Source: Streptomyces exfoliatus
GTDB lineage: Bacteria; Actinomycetota; Actinomycetes; Streptomycetales; Streptomycetaceae
Length of the DNA: 64,000 bases
Direction of reading: 5' to 3'
NCBI RefSeq assembly: GCF_000725545.1
Contig: NZ_JNZP01000013.1
Location: 201,103-265,102, forward strand
Of this stretch, positions 1 through 8,842 are shown one piece after another. The notes under the pieces are model-generated. The model was not told the origin of the DNA, did no database searches, and saw only the letters and a list, made by a program, of their open reading frames with translations. A program made the translations under genes and the position numbers. The stretch's first letter is position 1. Every line of letters starts with the position of its first letter.

Positions 1-261
1 CTTCTGCGTCAGCTTGTACTGGGCGGTTTCCACCCGTCGCCGTGCGTCCTTGGGGACAAGCACGGTTCCGATCGTGGCGGAGAGGGTCTCGCCGATCTCG
101 TCGCGGTCGTCCGGGCCGGCGGCGGTGAAAAGAATTTCCGCCCTGGTGGCCTCGCACGTGCCGATAGCGCCCGTTTCGATCTCGGCGTCCCAACGGCGGT
201 GCGCGGCGGGATCGATGCCGAGGTGAACGTACGCACTGGTGTCGATGAGGTACGTGATCAC
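1..261 (-). CDS. VapC-type PIN-domain toxin (C-terminus cut off by window edge)
   Basis: The reading frame opens with GTG at 261 and runs off the left edge, so only about 87 residues are visible. The start reads MITYLIDTSAYVHLG, where the first acidic residue of a PIN nuclease (LIDTSA) is clear, and a second acidic position follows around E46 (ATRAEIL). PIN toxins of VapBC pairs are Mg-dependent RNases that cut tRNA or rRNA. The GTG overlaps the stop of the upstream antitoxin in a GTGA junction, which is the usual translational coupling of vapBC operons. The third and fourth acidic residues lie outside the window, so catalytic integrity cannot be judged. Confidence 0.85.
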   Translation of the reverse strand, partial: MITYLIDTSAYVHLGIDPAAHRRWDAEIETGAIGTCEATRAEILFTAAGPDDRDEIGETLSATIGTVLVPKDARRRVETAQYKLTQK

Positions 262-494
262 TCGGCGTCCTCGCCGTGCTGGGCGGCCTTGCGGGCTTCC
301 CATGCTCGGCGTGTGGGCTCCAGTTCACCTCGTGCGCCCCGCTCCGCGAGGCGCTGGTACGCGGCCCTGCGGCGATGGCGCCTTACGACGTCTTCGAGCG
401 CCGTGTTGATCGTGTCCTTCTTCGTGGGCGTACCAAGAAGCTTCGCGGCCTCGGCGAGTACGTCGTCGTCCGCATCCACGTTGGTCACACCCAT
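258..494 (-). CDS. VapB-family antitoxin
   Basis: This 78-residue protein starts at ATG 494, preceded by a clear GGAGG ribosome site 6-7 nt upstream. The N-terminus (MGVTNVDADDDVLAEAAKL) followed by TKKDTINTALEDVVRR is the ribbon-helix-helix pattern of type II VapB antitoxins, and the Arg/Glu-rich tail is the part expected to wrap the toxin. It overlaps the following PIN toxin by four bases. Such antitoxins normally neutralise the RNase and repress their own operon. The assignment rests on the pair arrangement plus the RHH pattern. Confidence 0.85.
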   Translation of the reverse strand: MGVTNVDADDDVLAEAAKLLGTPTKKDTINTALEDVVRRHRRRAAYQRLAERGARGELEPTRRAWEARKAAQHGEDAE

Positions 495-576
495 GATCAC
501 CCTCCAAGCGCACCATGTGGGAAGAGCGCCCACTCTTCCCACGTCGTAGCTCAGGGCCGGTCCCCCGGAGCGGGAG

Positions 577-585
577 TTGTCCACA
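577..585 (+). promoter_or_regulatory. DnaA-box-like nonamer upstream of the RecD2-type helicase gene
   Basis: TTGTCCACA matches the Streptomyces DnaA-box consensus exactly and lies 42 nt before the helicase start. A single nonamer can occur by chance, so a regulatory role is only a suggestion. Confidence 0.35.
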
Positions 586-626
586 GTCCCGCACCCCTTG
601 TCGGTGGGTTTCGCTACGGTCGGCGC

Positions 627-2852
627 ATGTCCAACGAGGGTCGTGGTCCGGCAGTGCTCGAAGGGGTCCTGGAGCGGATCACCTACGCCAACGAAGAGAG
701 CGGGTACACGGTCGCCCGGGTCGACACCGGCCGCGGCGCCGGCGACCTGCTCACGGTCGTCGGCGCGCTGCTGGGGGCGCAGCCCGGGGAGTCGTTGCGG
801 ATGGAGGGTCGCTGGGGCTCGCACCCGCAGTACGGCAAGCAGTTCACCGTGGACAACTACACGACCGTGCTGCCCGCCACGATCCAGGGCATCCGCCGCT
901 ACCTCGGCTCCGGTCTCGTCAAGGGCATCGGCCCCGTCTTCGCCGACCGCATCACCCAGCACTTCGGGCTCGACACCCTCGACATCCTCGAAGACGCTCC
1001 CGCGCGCCTGATCGAGGTCCCGGGTCTCGGCCCCAAGCGCACCAAGAACATCACCGCGGCCTGGGAGGAGCAGAAGGCGATCAAGGAGGTGATGGTCTTC
1101 CTGCAGGGCGTCGGCGTCTCCACCTCCATCGCGGTCCGGATCTACAAGAAGTACGGGGACGCCTCGATCTCCGTCGTGAAGAACCAGCCCTACCGGCTCG
1201 CCGCCGACGTCTGGGGCATCGGCTTTCTCACCGCCGACAAGATCGCGCAGTCCGTGGGCATCCCGCACGACAGCCCGGACCGGGTGAAGGCCGGCCTGCA
1301 GTACGCGCTGTCGCAGTCGAGCGACCAGGGGCACTGCTTCCTCCCCGAGGAGCGGTTGATCGCCGACGCCGTCAAACTCCTCCAGGTCGACACGGGGCTC
1401 GTCATCGAGTGCCTCGCCGAGCTGGCCGAGGACCCCGAGGGGGTCGTACGGGAAGTGGTGCCGGGCCCCGAGGGGACGCCCGTCACCGCCGTGTACCTGA
1501 TCCCCTTCCACCGGGCCGAGCTGTCGCTCGCCGGGCAGCTGCGGCGGCTGCTCGGCACCGAGGAGGACCGGATGCCGGCCTTCCGGGACGTGGCCTGGGA
1601 CAAGGCCCTCGCCTGGCTCGCGGACCGCACGGGGGCCTCGCTCGCGCCCGAGCAGGAGGAGGCCGTACGGCTCGCCCTCACCCGCAAGGTCGCCGTGCTC
1701 ACCGGCGGACCCGGCTGCGGCAAGTCGTTCACGGTGCGGTCCATCGTGGAGCTGGCCCGCGCCAAGAAGGCCAAGGTCGTCCTCGCGGCCCCCACCGGCC
1801 GGGCCGCCAAGCGGCTCGCCGAGCTGACCGGCACCGAGGCCTCCACCGTGCACCGGCTCCTGGAGCTCAAGCCGGGCGGTGACGCGGCCTACGACCGCGA
1901 CCGGCCCCTCGACGCCGACCTGATCGTGGTCGACGAGGCCTCGATGCTCGACCTGCTCCTGGCGAACAAGCTGGTCAAGGCGGTGGCGCCGGGCGCCCAT
2001 CTGCTGCTCGTGGGCGATGTGGACCAGCTTCCCTCGGTCGGCGCGGGCGAGGTCCTCGGCGATCTGCTCGCCCCGGGAAGCCCCGTACCGGCGGTCCGGC
2101 TGACCCGTATCTTCCGGCAGGCCCAGGAGTCCGGAGTCGTCACCAACGCGCACCGGATCAACGCGGGCGTGCCGCCCAGGACCGAGGGGCTGCCGGACTT
2201 CTTCCTCTTCGTGGAGGAGGAGACCGAGGACGCCGCCCGGGTCGCCGTGGACGTCGCGGCCCGCCGGATTCCGGCCAAGTTCGGGCTCGACCCGCGCCGG
2301 GACGTCCAGGTCCTCGCACCGATGCACCGGGGCCCGGCGGGCGCGGGCTCGCTCAACGGACTGCTGCAGCAGGCGATCACCCCGGCCCGCCCGGACCTGC
2401 CCGAGAAGCGGTTCGGCGGCCGGGTCTTCCGCGTGGGTGACAAAGTCACCCAGATCAGAAACAACTACGACAAGGGAGCCAACGGGGTCTTCAACGGCAC
2501 GGTCGGTGTCGTCACCGCGCTCGACGCCGTCGAACAGCGGCTGACCGTGCGGACGGACGAGGACGAGGAGGTGCCGTACGACTTCGACGAGCTGGACGAA
2601 CTCGCCCACGCCTACGCGGTCACCATCCACCGTTCGCAGGGCAGCGAGTATCCGGCCGTGGTGATCCCGGTCACCATGAGCGCGTGGATGATGCTCCAGC
2701 GGAACCTGCTCTACACGGCGGTGACCCGGGCCCGGAAGCTGGTCGTCCTGGTCGGCTCCCGCCGGGCCATCGCCCAGGCGGTCCGAACCGTGTCCGCGGG
2801 CCGACGCTTTACCGCACTCGCGTTTCGGCTCACAGGTCGCACCCTCGTGTGA
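627..2852 (+). CDS. recD2: RecD2-family ATP-dependent 5'-3' DNA helicase
   Basis: 741 residues, the usual length of RecD2 (the RecBC-independent RecD). The N-terminal OB-like region (MSNEGRGPAVLEGVLERITY) and tandem helix-hairpin-helix segments (LVKGIGPVFADRI, VPGLGPKRTKNI, roughly residues 95-145) precede a superfamily 1B motor. The motor has Walker A GGPGCGKSF near residue 360, DEASMLD (motif II), GDVDQLPSVG (motif III) and the C-terminal TIHRSQGSEYP and YTAVTRARK motifs. The enzyme unwinds DNA 5' to 3' in repair. The ATG start at 627 was chosen because homologues begin just before this region; no strong ribosome site is visible. It stands alone, not in a recBCD operon. Confidence 0.9.
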   Translation: MSNEGRGPAVLEGVLERITYANEESGYTVARVDTGRGAGDLLTVVGALLGAQPGESLRMEGRWGSHPQYGKQFTVDNYTTVLPATIQGIRRYLGSGLVKGIGPVFADRITQHFGLDTLDILEDAPARLIEVPGLGPKRTKNITAAWEEQKAIKEVMVFLQGVGVSTSIAVRIYKKYGDASISVVKNQPYRLAADVWGIGFLTADKIAQSVGIPHDSPDRVKAGLQYALSQSSDQGHCFLPEERLIADAVKLLQVDTGLVIECLAELAEDPEGVVREVVPGPEGTPVTAVYLIPFHRAELSLAGQLRRLLGTEEDRMPAFRDVAWDKALAWLADRTGASLAPEQEEAVRLALTRKVAVLTGGPGCGKSFTVRSIVELARAKKAKVVLAAPTGRAAKRLAELTGTEASTVHRLLELKPGGDAAYDRDRPLDADLIVVDEASMLDLLLANKLVKAVAPGAHLLLVGDVDQLPSVGAGEVLGDLLAPGSPVPAVRLTRIFRQAQESGVVTNAHRINAGVPPRTEGLPDFFLFVEEETEDAARVAVDVAARRIPAKFGLDPRRDVQVLAPMHRGPAGAGSLNGLLQQAITPARPDLPEKRFGGRVFRVGDKVTQIRNNYDKGANGVFNGTVGVVTALDAVEQRLTVRTDEDEEVPYDFDELDELAHAYAVTIHRSQGSEYPAVVIPVTMSAWMMLQRNLLYTAVTRARKLVVLVGSRRAIAQAVRTVSAGRRFTALAFRLTGRTLV

Positions 2853-2905
2853 AAGATCACGGAGGACTACCGGAACCGGGGCGAAGGGGGCAGGATATGA
2901 AGGTT

Positions 2906-2924
2906 GGCGGCACTGAGTGCCGCC
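2906..2924. promoter_or_regulatory. Perfect 9+9 palindrome between recD2 and citrate synthase
   Basis: GGCGGCACT g AGTGCCGCC is a perfect inverted repeat with a single central base, 54 nt after the helicase stop and about 108 nt before the citrate synthase start. It could be an operator for citrate synthase or a compact hairpin ending the helicase transcript. The near-zero loop favours a protein-binding site. Confidence 0.4.
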
Positions 2925-3031
2925 GATTGGCCCAATGGTCGACCCCGAGTGCACTCTCCTGAGCCAAATGGGGGATGGTAGAGACAGTCAGGGCACCTCG
3001 AAGAAGAGGCACTACGTCGGTGAGGGATGAC

Positions 3032-4321
3032 GTGAGCGACAACTCTGTAGTACTGCGGTACGCGGACGGTGAATACACCTACCCGGTGGTCGAGAGCACC
3101 GTCGGCGACAAGGGCTTCGACATCGGAAAACTCCGAGCCCAGACCGGTCTGGTCACCCTGGACAGCGGATACGGCAACACCGCCGCCTATAAATCCGCGA
3201 TCACCTACCTCGATGGTGAGCAGGGGATTCTGCGGTACCGCGGTTACCCCATCGAGCAGCTGGCGGAGCGCTCCACCTTCCTTGAGGTGGCGTACCTGCT
3301 GATCAACGGTGAGCTTCCCAAGGTCGACGAGCTCGCGACCTTCAAGAACGAGATCACGCAGCACACGCTGGTCCACGAGGACGTCAAGAACTTCTTCCGC
3401 GGCTTCCCGCGCGACGCCCACCCGATGGCGATGCTGTCCTCGGTGGTCTCGGCGCTGTCCACCTTCTACCAGGACAGCCACAACCCGTTCGACGAGGAGC
3501 AGCGCCACCTCTCCACGATCCGGCTGCTCGCCAAGCTGCCGACGATCGCGGCGTACGCGTACAAGAAGTCGATCGGTCACCCCTTCGTCTACCCGCGCAA
3601 CGACCTCGGGTACGTCGAGAACTTCCTGCGCATGACCTTCTCGGTCCCGGCGCAGGAGTACGAACTCGACCCGGTCGTCGTCTCCGCGCTGGACAAGCTG
3701 CTGATCCTGCACGCGGACCACGAGCAGAACTGCTCGACCTCCACCGTGCGTCTGGTCGGCTCCTCGCAGGCGAACATGTTCGCCTCGATCTCCGCCGGCA
3801 TCTCGGCCCTGTGGGGCCCCCTGCACGGTGGCGCCAACCAGTCGGTCCTGGAGATGCTCGAAGGCATCAAGGCCAACGGCGGCGATGTCGACTCCTTCAT
3901 CCGCAAGGTGAAGAACAAGGAGGACGGCGTCCGCCTGATGGGCTTCGGCCACCGGGTGTACAAGTCCTTCGACCCGCGCGCCAAGATCATCAAGGCGGCG
4001 GCGCACGATGTCCTCTCGGCCCTCGGCAAGTCCGACGAGCTGCTCGACATCGCGCTCAAGCTGGAGGAGCACGCGCTCTCCGACGAGTACTTCGTCTCGC
4101 GCAACCTCTACCCGAACGTGGACTTCTACACGGGCCTGATCTACCGCGCCATGGGCTTCCCGACCGAGATGTTCACGGTGCTCTTCGCGCTCGGCCGCCT
4201 CCCGGGCTGGATCGCCCAGTGGCACGAGATGATCAAGGAGCCGGGTTCCCGCATCGGCCGCCCGCGCCAGATCTACACGGGCGAGGTCCTCCGCGACTTC
4301 GTCCCGGTCGAGGCCCGCTAG
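3032..4321 (+). CDS. gltA: Citrate synthase (type II, hexameric)
   Basis: 429 residues. It condenses oxaloacetate and acetyl-CoA at the entry of the TCA cycle. Visible family signatures are HADHEQNCSTSTVR, the catalytic-His region ALWGPLHGGANQSVLEML and GFGHRVYKSFDPRAK (second catalytic His), followed by the conserved VDFYTGLIYRAMGFP with the catalytic Asp. The GTG at 3032 was chosen because Streptomyces citrate synthases begin (M/V)SDNSVVLRY and because GAGGGA sits 4 nt before it. An in-frame GTG at 3020 and one at 2975 are alternatives. It is monocistronic, followed by a 500-nt non-coding stretch. Confidence 0.95.
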   Translation: MSDNSVVLRYADGEYTYPVVESTVGDKGFDIGKLRAQTGLVTLDSGYGNTAAYKSAITYLDGEQGILRYRGYPIEQLAERSTFLEVAYLLINGELPKVDELATFKNEITQHTLVHEDVKNFFRGFPRDAHPMAMLSSVVSALSTFYQDSHNPFDEEQRHLSTIRLLAKLPTIAAYAYKKSIGHPFVYPRNDLGYVENFLRMTFSVPAQEYELDPVVVSALDKLLILHADHEQNCSTSTVRLVGSSQANMFASISAGISALWGPLHGGANQSVLEMLEGIKANGGDVDSFIRKVKNKEDGVRLMGFGHRVYKSFDPRAKIIKAAAHDVLSALGKSDELLDIALKLEEHALSDEYFVSRNLYPNVDFYTGLIYRAMGFPTEMFTVLFALGRLPGWIAQWHEMIKEPGSRIGRPRQIYTGEVLRDFVPVEAR

Positions 4322-4826
4322 CAGCTTCGCTGTGACCGGGCGCGCGCCCCCGGCCGCTTCGCCGTGACCGGGGGTGCACCCCTTGCGGCGAGGGAGCCGA
4401 AGGGGCGCGTCGGTGCTCCAGCGCCCCGGAGGCGAACCGAGCCTCAAAGAAGAGGTGTGCGAGAAGCGCCCCGCCGCCGATCCCCCCACGGGTCGACGGT
4501 CGGGGCGCTTCCCATATCCCGGTGCGGATTCCCCCCACGGGATCCGGGCCGGGCGTCTGCCGCGTCAGCGGTGGCTGCGCGGAGCGCGGGTGGCGACGAC
4601 GCGGTCTGCCGGGGTACGTACGGGAGGGCCGCTCAAAGCTCCCCGGTGCACGTCCCCCGGCTCAACGCTTGCCAACGGGACGTCCCCCAAGACCTCCCGA
4701 TGAACGTCCCCCAAGACGTTCTCTGGCATCGCCCACTTAGACTCGCGAACAGCCCAGATGGTTACCCCCCAATATCTGTGATCTAGATCTCCTTGTGAAG
4801 GTCCTGTGCGTCACGTGTGGGTGAAT
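4322..4826. other. Non-coding gap between citrate synthase and copA
   Basis: No open frame here has convincing coding bias or a homologue I recognise. The stretch contains a near-repeat of GCTTCGC(T/C)GTGACCGGG (4324-4340 and 4356-4372), the 4463-4511 stem-loop, and a relatively AT-rich end around 4730-4800. It separates two convergent genes, so it should mainly hold terminators. Confidence 0.6.
4463..4511 (+). terminator. Stem-loop downstream of citrate synthase
   Basis: GAAGCGCCCCG at 4463-4473 and CGGGGCGCTTC at 4501-4511 form a perfect 11-bp stem with a 27-nt loop. There is no T-run, which is common for Streptomyces terminators. Confidence 0.5.
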
Positions 4827-7130
4827 TCACGCGAAGCGCCGCAGCCGCAGGCTGTTGGATACGACGAACACGGACGAAAGGGCCATGGCCAGACCCGCGA
4901 TCATCGGGTTGAGCAGGCCGGCCGCCGCGAGGGGCAGCGCGGCGAGGTTGTAGCCGAAGGCCCAGCCCAGGTTTCCCTTGATCGTGGCCAGGGTCCGCCG
5001 CGCCAGCCGGATGGCGTCCGCCGCGACCCGCAGATCGCCCCGGACCAGCGTCAGATCGCTCGCCTCGATGGCGGCGTCCGTACCCGTCCCCATGGCCAGA
5101 CCGAGATCCGCGACGGCGAGCGCGGCGGCGTCGTTCACCCCGTCGCCCACCATGGCGACCGTCCGGCCCTCCGCCTGGAGCCGCCGGACGACCTCGGCCT
5201 TCTCCTCCGGCAGCACCTCCGCGATCACCTCGTCGATGCCCACCTCGGCCGCCACGGCCTCGGCCACCGCCCGGTGGTCGCCGGTGAGCAGCACGGGCCG
5301 CAGCCCCAGGCCGCGCAGCCGGGCCACCGCCTCGGCGCTGGTGTCCTTGACGGTGTCGGCGACGGTCAGGGTGCCCCGGGCCACCCCGTCCCAGGCGACG
5401 TGGACGGCGCCGGGCCCGGGGGCGCCGGCCGGGATCTCGACGCCTTCGGCCGCGAGCAGGGCGGCGCGCCCGACGAGGACCAGGTGGCCGTCGACCGAGC
5501 CGCGCACGCCGAGCCCGGGGACGTTCTCGAAGGTCTTCGGTACGGGCAGCTCCCCGCACCGCTCGGCGGCGCCGGCCGCGACGGCGCGGGCCACCGGGTG
5601 TTCGGAGGCGTGTTCCAGGGCGCCCGCGAGCCGCAGCAGCCGGACCTCGTCGGTGGCGTCGGTGCCGTACTTCCCCCCGTACACGTGGACACCGGTCAGC
5701 CGCATGCGGCCCGTGGTGACCGTCCCGGTCTTGTCGAGGACGACCGTGTCGACGCGGCGGGTGGACTCCAGGACCTCGGGTCCCTTGATGAGGATGCCGA
5801 GCTGGGCGCCCCGGCCGGTGCCGACCATGAGGGCGGTCGGGGTGGCGAGGCCCAGGGCGCAGGGGCAGGCGATGATCAGGACGGCGACGGCGGCGGTGAA
5901 CGCGGCGGTCGGGTCGTCCGTCACGAGCAGCCAGGCGACCAGGGTGCCGAGCGCGATGAGGATCACGGCCGGGACGAAGACGGCGGAGACGCGGTCGGCG
6001 AGCCGCTGCACCTCGGCCTTGCCGTTCTGGGCGTCCTCGACGAGCTTCGCCATCCGGGCGAGCCGGGTGTCGGCGCCGACGAGGGTGGCGCGGACGACCA
6101 GCCTGCCGGAGACGTTGACGCAGCCGCCGGTGACCGGGTCGCCCTCGGTGACGTCGAGCGGCAGCGATTCGCCGGTGAGCAGGGACGCGTCGACCGCCGA
6201 CGCGCCCTCGGCGACGGTGCCGTCGGTGGCGATCTTCTCCCCGGGGCGTACGACGAAGAGGTCGCCGGCACGCAGCGCGGCGACCGGGATCCGTACCTCC
6301 GTGCCCTCGCGCAGTACGGCGACGTCCTTGGCGCCGAGTTCCATCAGGGCGCGGAGCGCGGCGCCCGCCTTCCGCTTGGCGCGGGCCTCCAGGTAGCGGC
6401 CGAGCAGGATGAAGGTGACGACGCCGGCCGCGACCTCCAGGTAGATCGAGGAGGAGGCGTCGGAGCGGTCGACGGTCAGGTCGAAGCCGTGCCGCATGCC
6501 GGGCATTCCGGCGTCGCCGAGGAAGAGGGCCCAGAGCGACCAGCCGAAGGCGGCGAGGGTGCCGACCGAGACGAGGGTGTCCATGGTGGCGGCGCCGTGC
6601 CGGAGGTTGGTCCAGGCGGCCCGGTGGAAGGGCAGTCCGCCCCAGACGACGGCGGGGGCGGCGAGGGTCAGCGAGAGCCACTGCCAGTTCTCGAACTGGA
6701 GCGAGGGGACCATGGCGAGCAGGACGACGGGCGCGGAGAGCAGCGCCGTGACGGTGAGCCGCTGCCGGAGTGCGGCGAGTTCGGGGTCCGTCTCCGGCTC
6801 GGGGTCGGTCCCTGGCCCGGAGTCGGTCCCCGGCCCGGAGGGAGTCTCCGGCTCCGGGGCCGGCGGCTCCTCGGCGGTGTAGCCGGTCTTCACGACGGTG
6901 GCGATCAGGTCGTCGACCGCGATCTCGGGCGCGTGCTCCACCCGGGCCTTCTCCGTGGCGTAGTTGACGGTCGCGGTCACCCCGTCCATCCGGTTGAGCT
7001 TCTTCTCGACGCGGGCCGCGCAGGAGGCGCAGGTCATCCCGCCGATGGTCAGCTCGGTGACCGTGGTGGCGGCGGCGCCGGTGGCGGCGGGGTCCGTGAG
7101 GGGGACGTCCGGGACGGTGGTGCGGGGCAT
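4827..7130 (-). CDS. copA: Copper-exporting P1B-type ATPase CopA
   Basis: 767 residues. An N-terminal heavy-metal-associated domain carries GMTCASC (Cys34, Cys37). A Pro/Glu-rich linker (about residues 80-110) precedes the membrane domain. The intramembrane CPC motif is at 422-424 (IIACPCALGLATPTALM), the phosphorylated Asp at 466 (DKTGT), TGES in the actuator domain and GDGVNDAAAL near the hinge. These define a Cu(I) efflux pump of the cytoplasmic membrane. It is the second gene behind copZ, 82 nt away and separated from it by a terminator-like hairpin. Control by CsoR is inferred from the operator upstream of copZ. Confidence 0.95.
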   Translation of the reverse strand: MPRTTVPDVPLTDPAATGAAATTVTELTIGGMTCASCAARVEKKLNRMDGVTATVNYATEKARVEHAPEIAVDDLIATVVKTGYTAEEPPAPEPETPSGPGTDSGPGTDPEPETDPELAALRQRLTVTALLSAPVVLLAMVPSLQFENWQWLSLTLAAPAVVWGGLPFHRAAWTNLRHGAATMDTLVSVGTLAAFGWSLWALFLGDAGMPGMRHGFDLTVDRSDASSSIYLEVAAGVVTFILLGRYLEARAKRKAGAALRALMELGAKDVAVLREGTEVRIPVAALRAGDLFVVRPGEKIATDGTVAEGASAVDASLLTGESLPLDVTEGDPVTGGCVNVSGRLVVRATLVGADTRLARMAKLVEDAQNGKAEVQRLADRVSAVFVPAVILIALGTLVAWLLVTDDPTAAFTAAVAVLIIACPCALGLATPTALMVGTGRGAQLGILIKGPEVLESTRRVDTVVLDKTGTVTTGRMRLTGVHVYGGKYGTDATDEVRLLRLAGALEHASEHPVARAVAAGAAERCGELPVPKTFENVPGLGVRGSVDGHLVLVGRAALLAAEGVEIPAGAPGPGAVHVAWDGVARGTLTVADTVKDTSAEAVARLRGLGLRPVLLTGDHRAVAEAVAAEVGIDEVIAEVLPEEKAEVVRRLQAEGRTVAMVGDGVNDAAALAVADLGLAMGTGTDAAIEASDLTLVRGDLRVAADAIRLARRTLATIKGNLGWAFGYNLAALPLAAAGLLNPMIAGLAMALSSVFVVSNSLRLRRFA

Positions 7131-7159
7131 GTGCGGTTCCAGGAGGTGCCGAAAAGGGT

Positions 7160-7192
7160 GCAGGGCCGTACCCGGTAACGGTACGACCCTGC
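7160..7192 (-). terminator. Terminator-like hairpin between copZ and copA
   Basis: GCAGGG-CGTACC (7160-7172) pairs with GGTACG-CCCTGC (7180-7192), leaving one mismatch and a 7-nt loop. Read on the minus strand the stem is followed within four bases by TTTT. It sits inside the copZ-copA operon, so it probably acts as a partial terminator or processing site that yields more copZ than copA message. Confidence 0.55.
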
Positions 7193-7212
7193 GAGGCGGT
7201 GGGGGCGAGCGG

Positions 7213-7437
7213 TCAGACCAGCTCGTAGCCGGCCTCGTCGACGGCGGCGCGGACGGCCTCCTCGTCGAGCGGGGCGGCGGAGACGACGGTGACCTGCCCG
7301 GTGGCGGCGACGGCCGTGACGGAGGAGACGCCGGGCAGCTCGGAGATCTCGCCGGAGACGGCGCCCTCGCAGTGGCCGCAGGTCATGCCCTTGACCTGGT
7401 AGACGGTGGTGAGTTCGGTCTTCGTCTCTGCGGTCAT
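7213..7437 (-). CDS. copZ: Copper chaperone CopZ (heavy-metal-associated domain)
   Basis: 74 residues forming a single HMA ferredoxin-like fold with the metal motif GMTCGHC. The His between the cysteines is typical of chaperones, compared with Ala-Ser in the ATPase domain. The ATG at 7437 has GGAGA 6 nt upstream. CopZ carries Cu(I) in the cytoplasm and hands it to CopA, encoded next in the same operon. The upstream region contains a CsoR-type operator 44 nt before the start. Confidence 0.92.
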   Translation of the reverse strand: MTAETKTELTTVYQVKGMTCGHCEGAVSGEISELPGVSSVTAVAATGQVTVVSAAPLDEEAVRAAVDEAGYELV

Positions 7438-7480
7438 GGCGGTTCTCCTCGTGGGTTCAGGACCGTACGCCACGGATTTT

Positions 7481-7497
7481 ATACCCCTGGGGGGTAT
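7481..7497. promoter_or_regulatory. CsoR-type copper operator
   Basis: ATACCCC TGG GGGGTAT is a perfect 7+7 inverted repeat matching the G-tract pseudo-palindrome bound by CsoR, the Cu(I)-sensing repressor of actinobacterial copZA operons. It lies between divergent copZ and the antiporter gene, 44 nt upstream of copZ. No csoR gene is present in the window, so the repressor must act in trans. Confidence 0.85.
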
Positions 7498-7591
7498 TAA
7501 TCCAGTCGGCTCCGGTCGTGGCGTGCCGGAGATGTCGGCAGGCCCCTCCGTCGTCAGGTCATCCAGCCGGAGCCTATGGTAAACACCCGAT

Positions 7592-8842
7592 ATGTCGCAT
7601 TCGGGGACCACGCTCATCCTGATCATGACCATCGCCGTCCTGGCGCCGCTGCTCGCCTACGCGGTCGGACGGAAGCTCCCCGTCCCCCTCGTCATCTTCG
7701 AGATCCTGCTCGGCATCCTCATCGGCCCCGACGTCCTCGGCTGGGCCCACCCGAGCGAGCTGATCGACGGCCTCTCCGAACTCGGCCTCACCATGCTGAT
7801 CTTCCTCGCGGGATACGAGATCGAGTTCGGCAAGGTCCGCGGCGACACCCTCCGGCGCTCCGTCCAGGCCTGGCTGATCGCCCTCGCCCTCGGACTCGCC
7901 GCCGGCATCCTCCTCGGCGGCGGCTACACCAAGGGCGTCTTCATCGGCGTGGCGCTCACCAGCACCGCGCTCGGCACCGTCCTGCCGGTGCTCCGGGACG
8001 CCGGCGACCTCCACGGACGGTTCGGCTCGGTCGTCATGGCCTTCGGCGCGGTCGGCGAGTTCGGCCCGATCATCGCGATGGCGCTGCTGCTCAGCGGGCG
8101 CGGCGCCGGCGAGTCGACCGTACTGCTCGCGGTCTTCGCCGCGCTCACCGCGGGGGCCGTGTACTGGGCGCTGCGCCCGCGCCCGCCGTGGTTCTCCGCC
8201 GTCATCGCCAAGACCCTGGACAGCAGCGGGCAGTTCGCGGTCCGGTTCGTCTTCCTGCTGCTCGCCCTGATGCTGGCCGCCTCGCAGGCCCTCGGGCTCG
8301 ACGTGCTCCTCGGCGCCTTCGCGGCCGGACTCATCACCCGGCTCGTGCTGACCGGGGCCGCGCCCGAGTCAGGCCCCAAGATCCTGGAGAAGATCGAGGG
8401 CGTCGGCTTCGGCTTCCTCGTCCCGGTCTTCTTCGTCGTCACCGGGATCGAGTTCGACCTGGACTCGCTCCTCGCGGGCGGCCGGACGCTGCTTCTGCTG
8501 CCGCTCTTCCTGCTGCTCTTCCTGGTGGTGCGCGGCGGCCCGATCTGGTTCCGCGCCCCGCGCGACCTCGGCCGGAGGGACCGGGCCTGCCTCGTCCTGT
8601 ACGGCTCCACCGCGCTGCCGCTCGTCGTCGCCATCACCACCATCGGCGTGGACGACAAGACGATGACGGCGGGCGAGGCGGCGGCGCTCGTCGGGGCCGG
8701 GATGCTCTCCGTCCTCGCCTTCCCGCTGCTCGCGCTGAAGCTGAGGGGGAGGGCGGGGGAGGAGCCGGAGAGCGGGCCGGCGGGCGAGCCGCGGGGCGAG
8801 GCCCCGCGCGGGGGAGCCGTCAGTGGCTCCGAGTCGTGGTGA
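7592..8842 (+). CDS. CPA2-family cation/proton antiporter
   Basis: 416 residues with about 12 hydrophobic segments of the Na+/H+ exchanger (KefB-like) fold. Characteristic stretches are the first helices (PLVIFEILLGILIGPDVLGW), FLAGYEIEF in helix 3-4 and VPVFFVVTGIEFDLDSL. No TrkA-N nucleotide domain follows, and the C-terminus is a short Glu/Gly-rich tail. It should exchange K+ or Na+ for protons across the cytoplasmic membrane. Its last 23 bases overlap the 3' end of the convergent tetR gene. Confidence 0.85.
   Translation: MSHSGTTLILIMTIAVLAPLLAYAVGRKLPVPLVIFEILLGILIGPDVLGWAHPSELIDGLSELGLTMLIFLAGYEIEFGKVRGDTLRRSVQAWLIALALGLAAGILLGGGYTKGVFIGVALTSTALGTVLPVLRDAGDLHGRFGSVVMAFGAVGEFGPIIAMALLLSGRGAGESTVLLAVFAALTAGAVYWALRPRPPWFSAVIAKTLDSSGQFAVRFVFLLLALMLAASQALGLDVLLGAFAAGLITRLVLTGAAPESGPKILEKIEGVGFGFLVPVFFVVTGIEFDLDSLLAGGRTLLLLPLFLLLFLVVRGGPIWFRAPRDLGRRDRACLVLYGSTALPLVVAITTIGVDDKTMTAGEAAALVGAGMLSVLAFPLLALKLRGRAGEEPESGPAGEPRGEAPRGGAVSGSESW

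Noticed and set aside
258..2954. Very long open frames opposite recD2, copA, kdpB and other genes
   Set aside because: They are shadows produced by high third-position GC. Their translations are low-complexity and show no domains, whereas the opposite strand carries complete conserved enzymes.
4364..4786. Short Arg/Pro-rich open frames between gltA and copA
   Set aside because: There is no ribosome site, domain or plausible codon pattern, and several frames overlap the predicted terminator.
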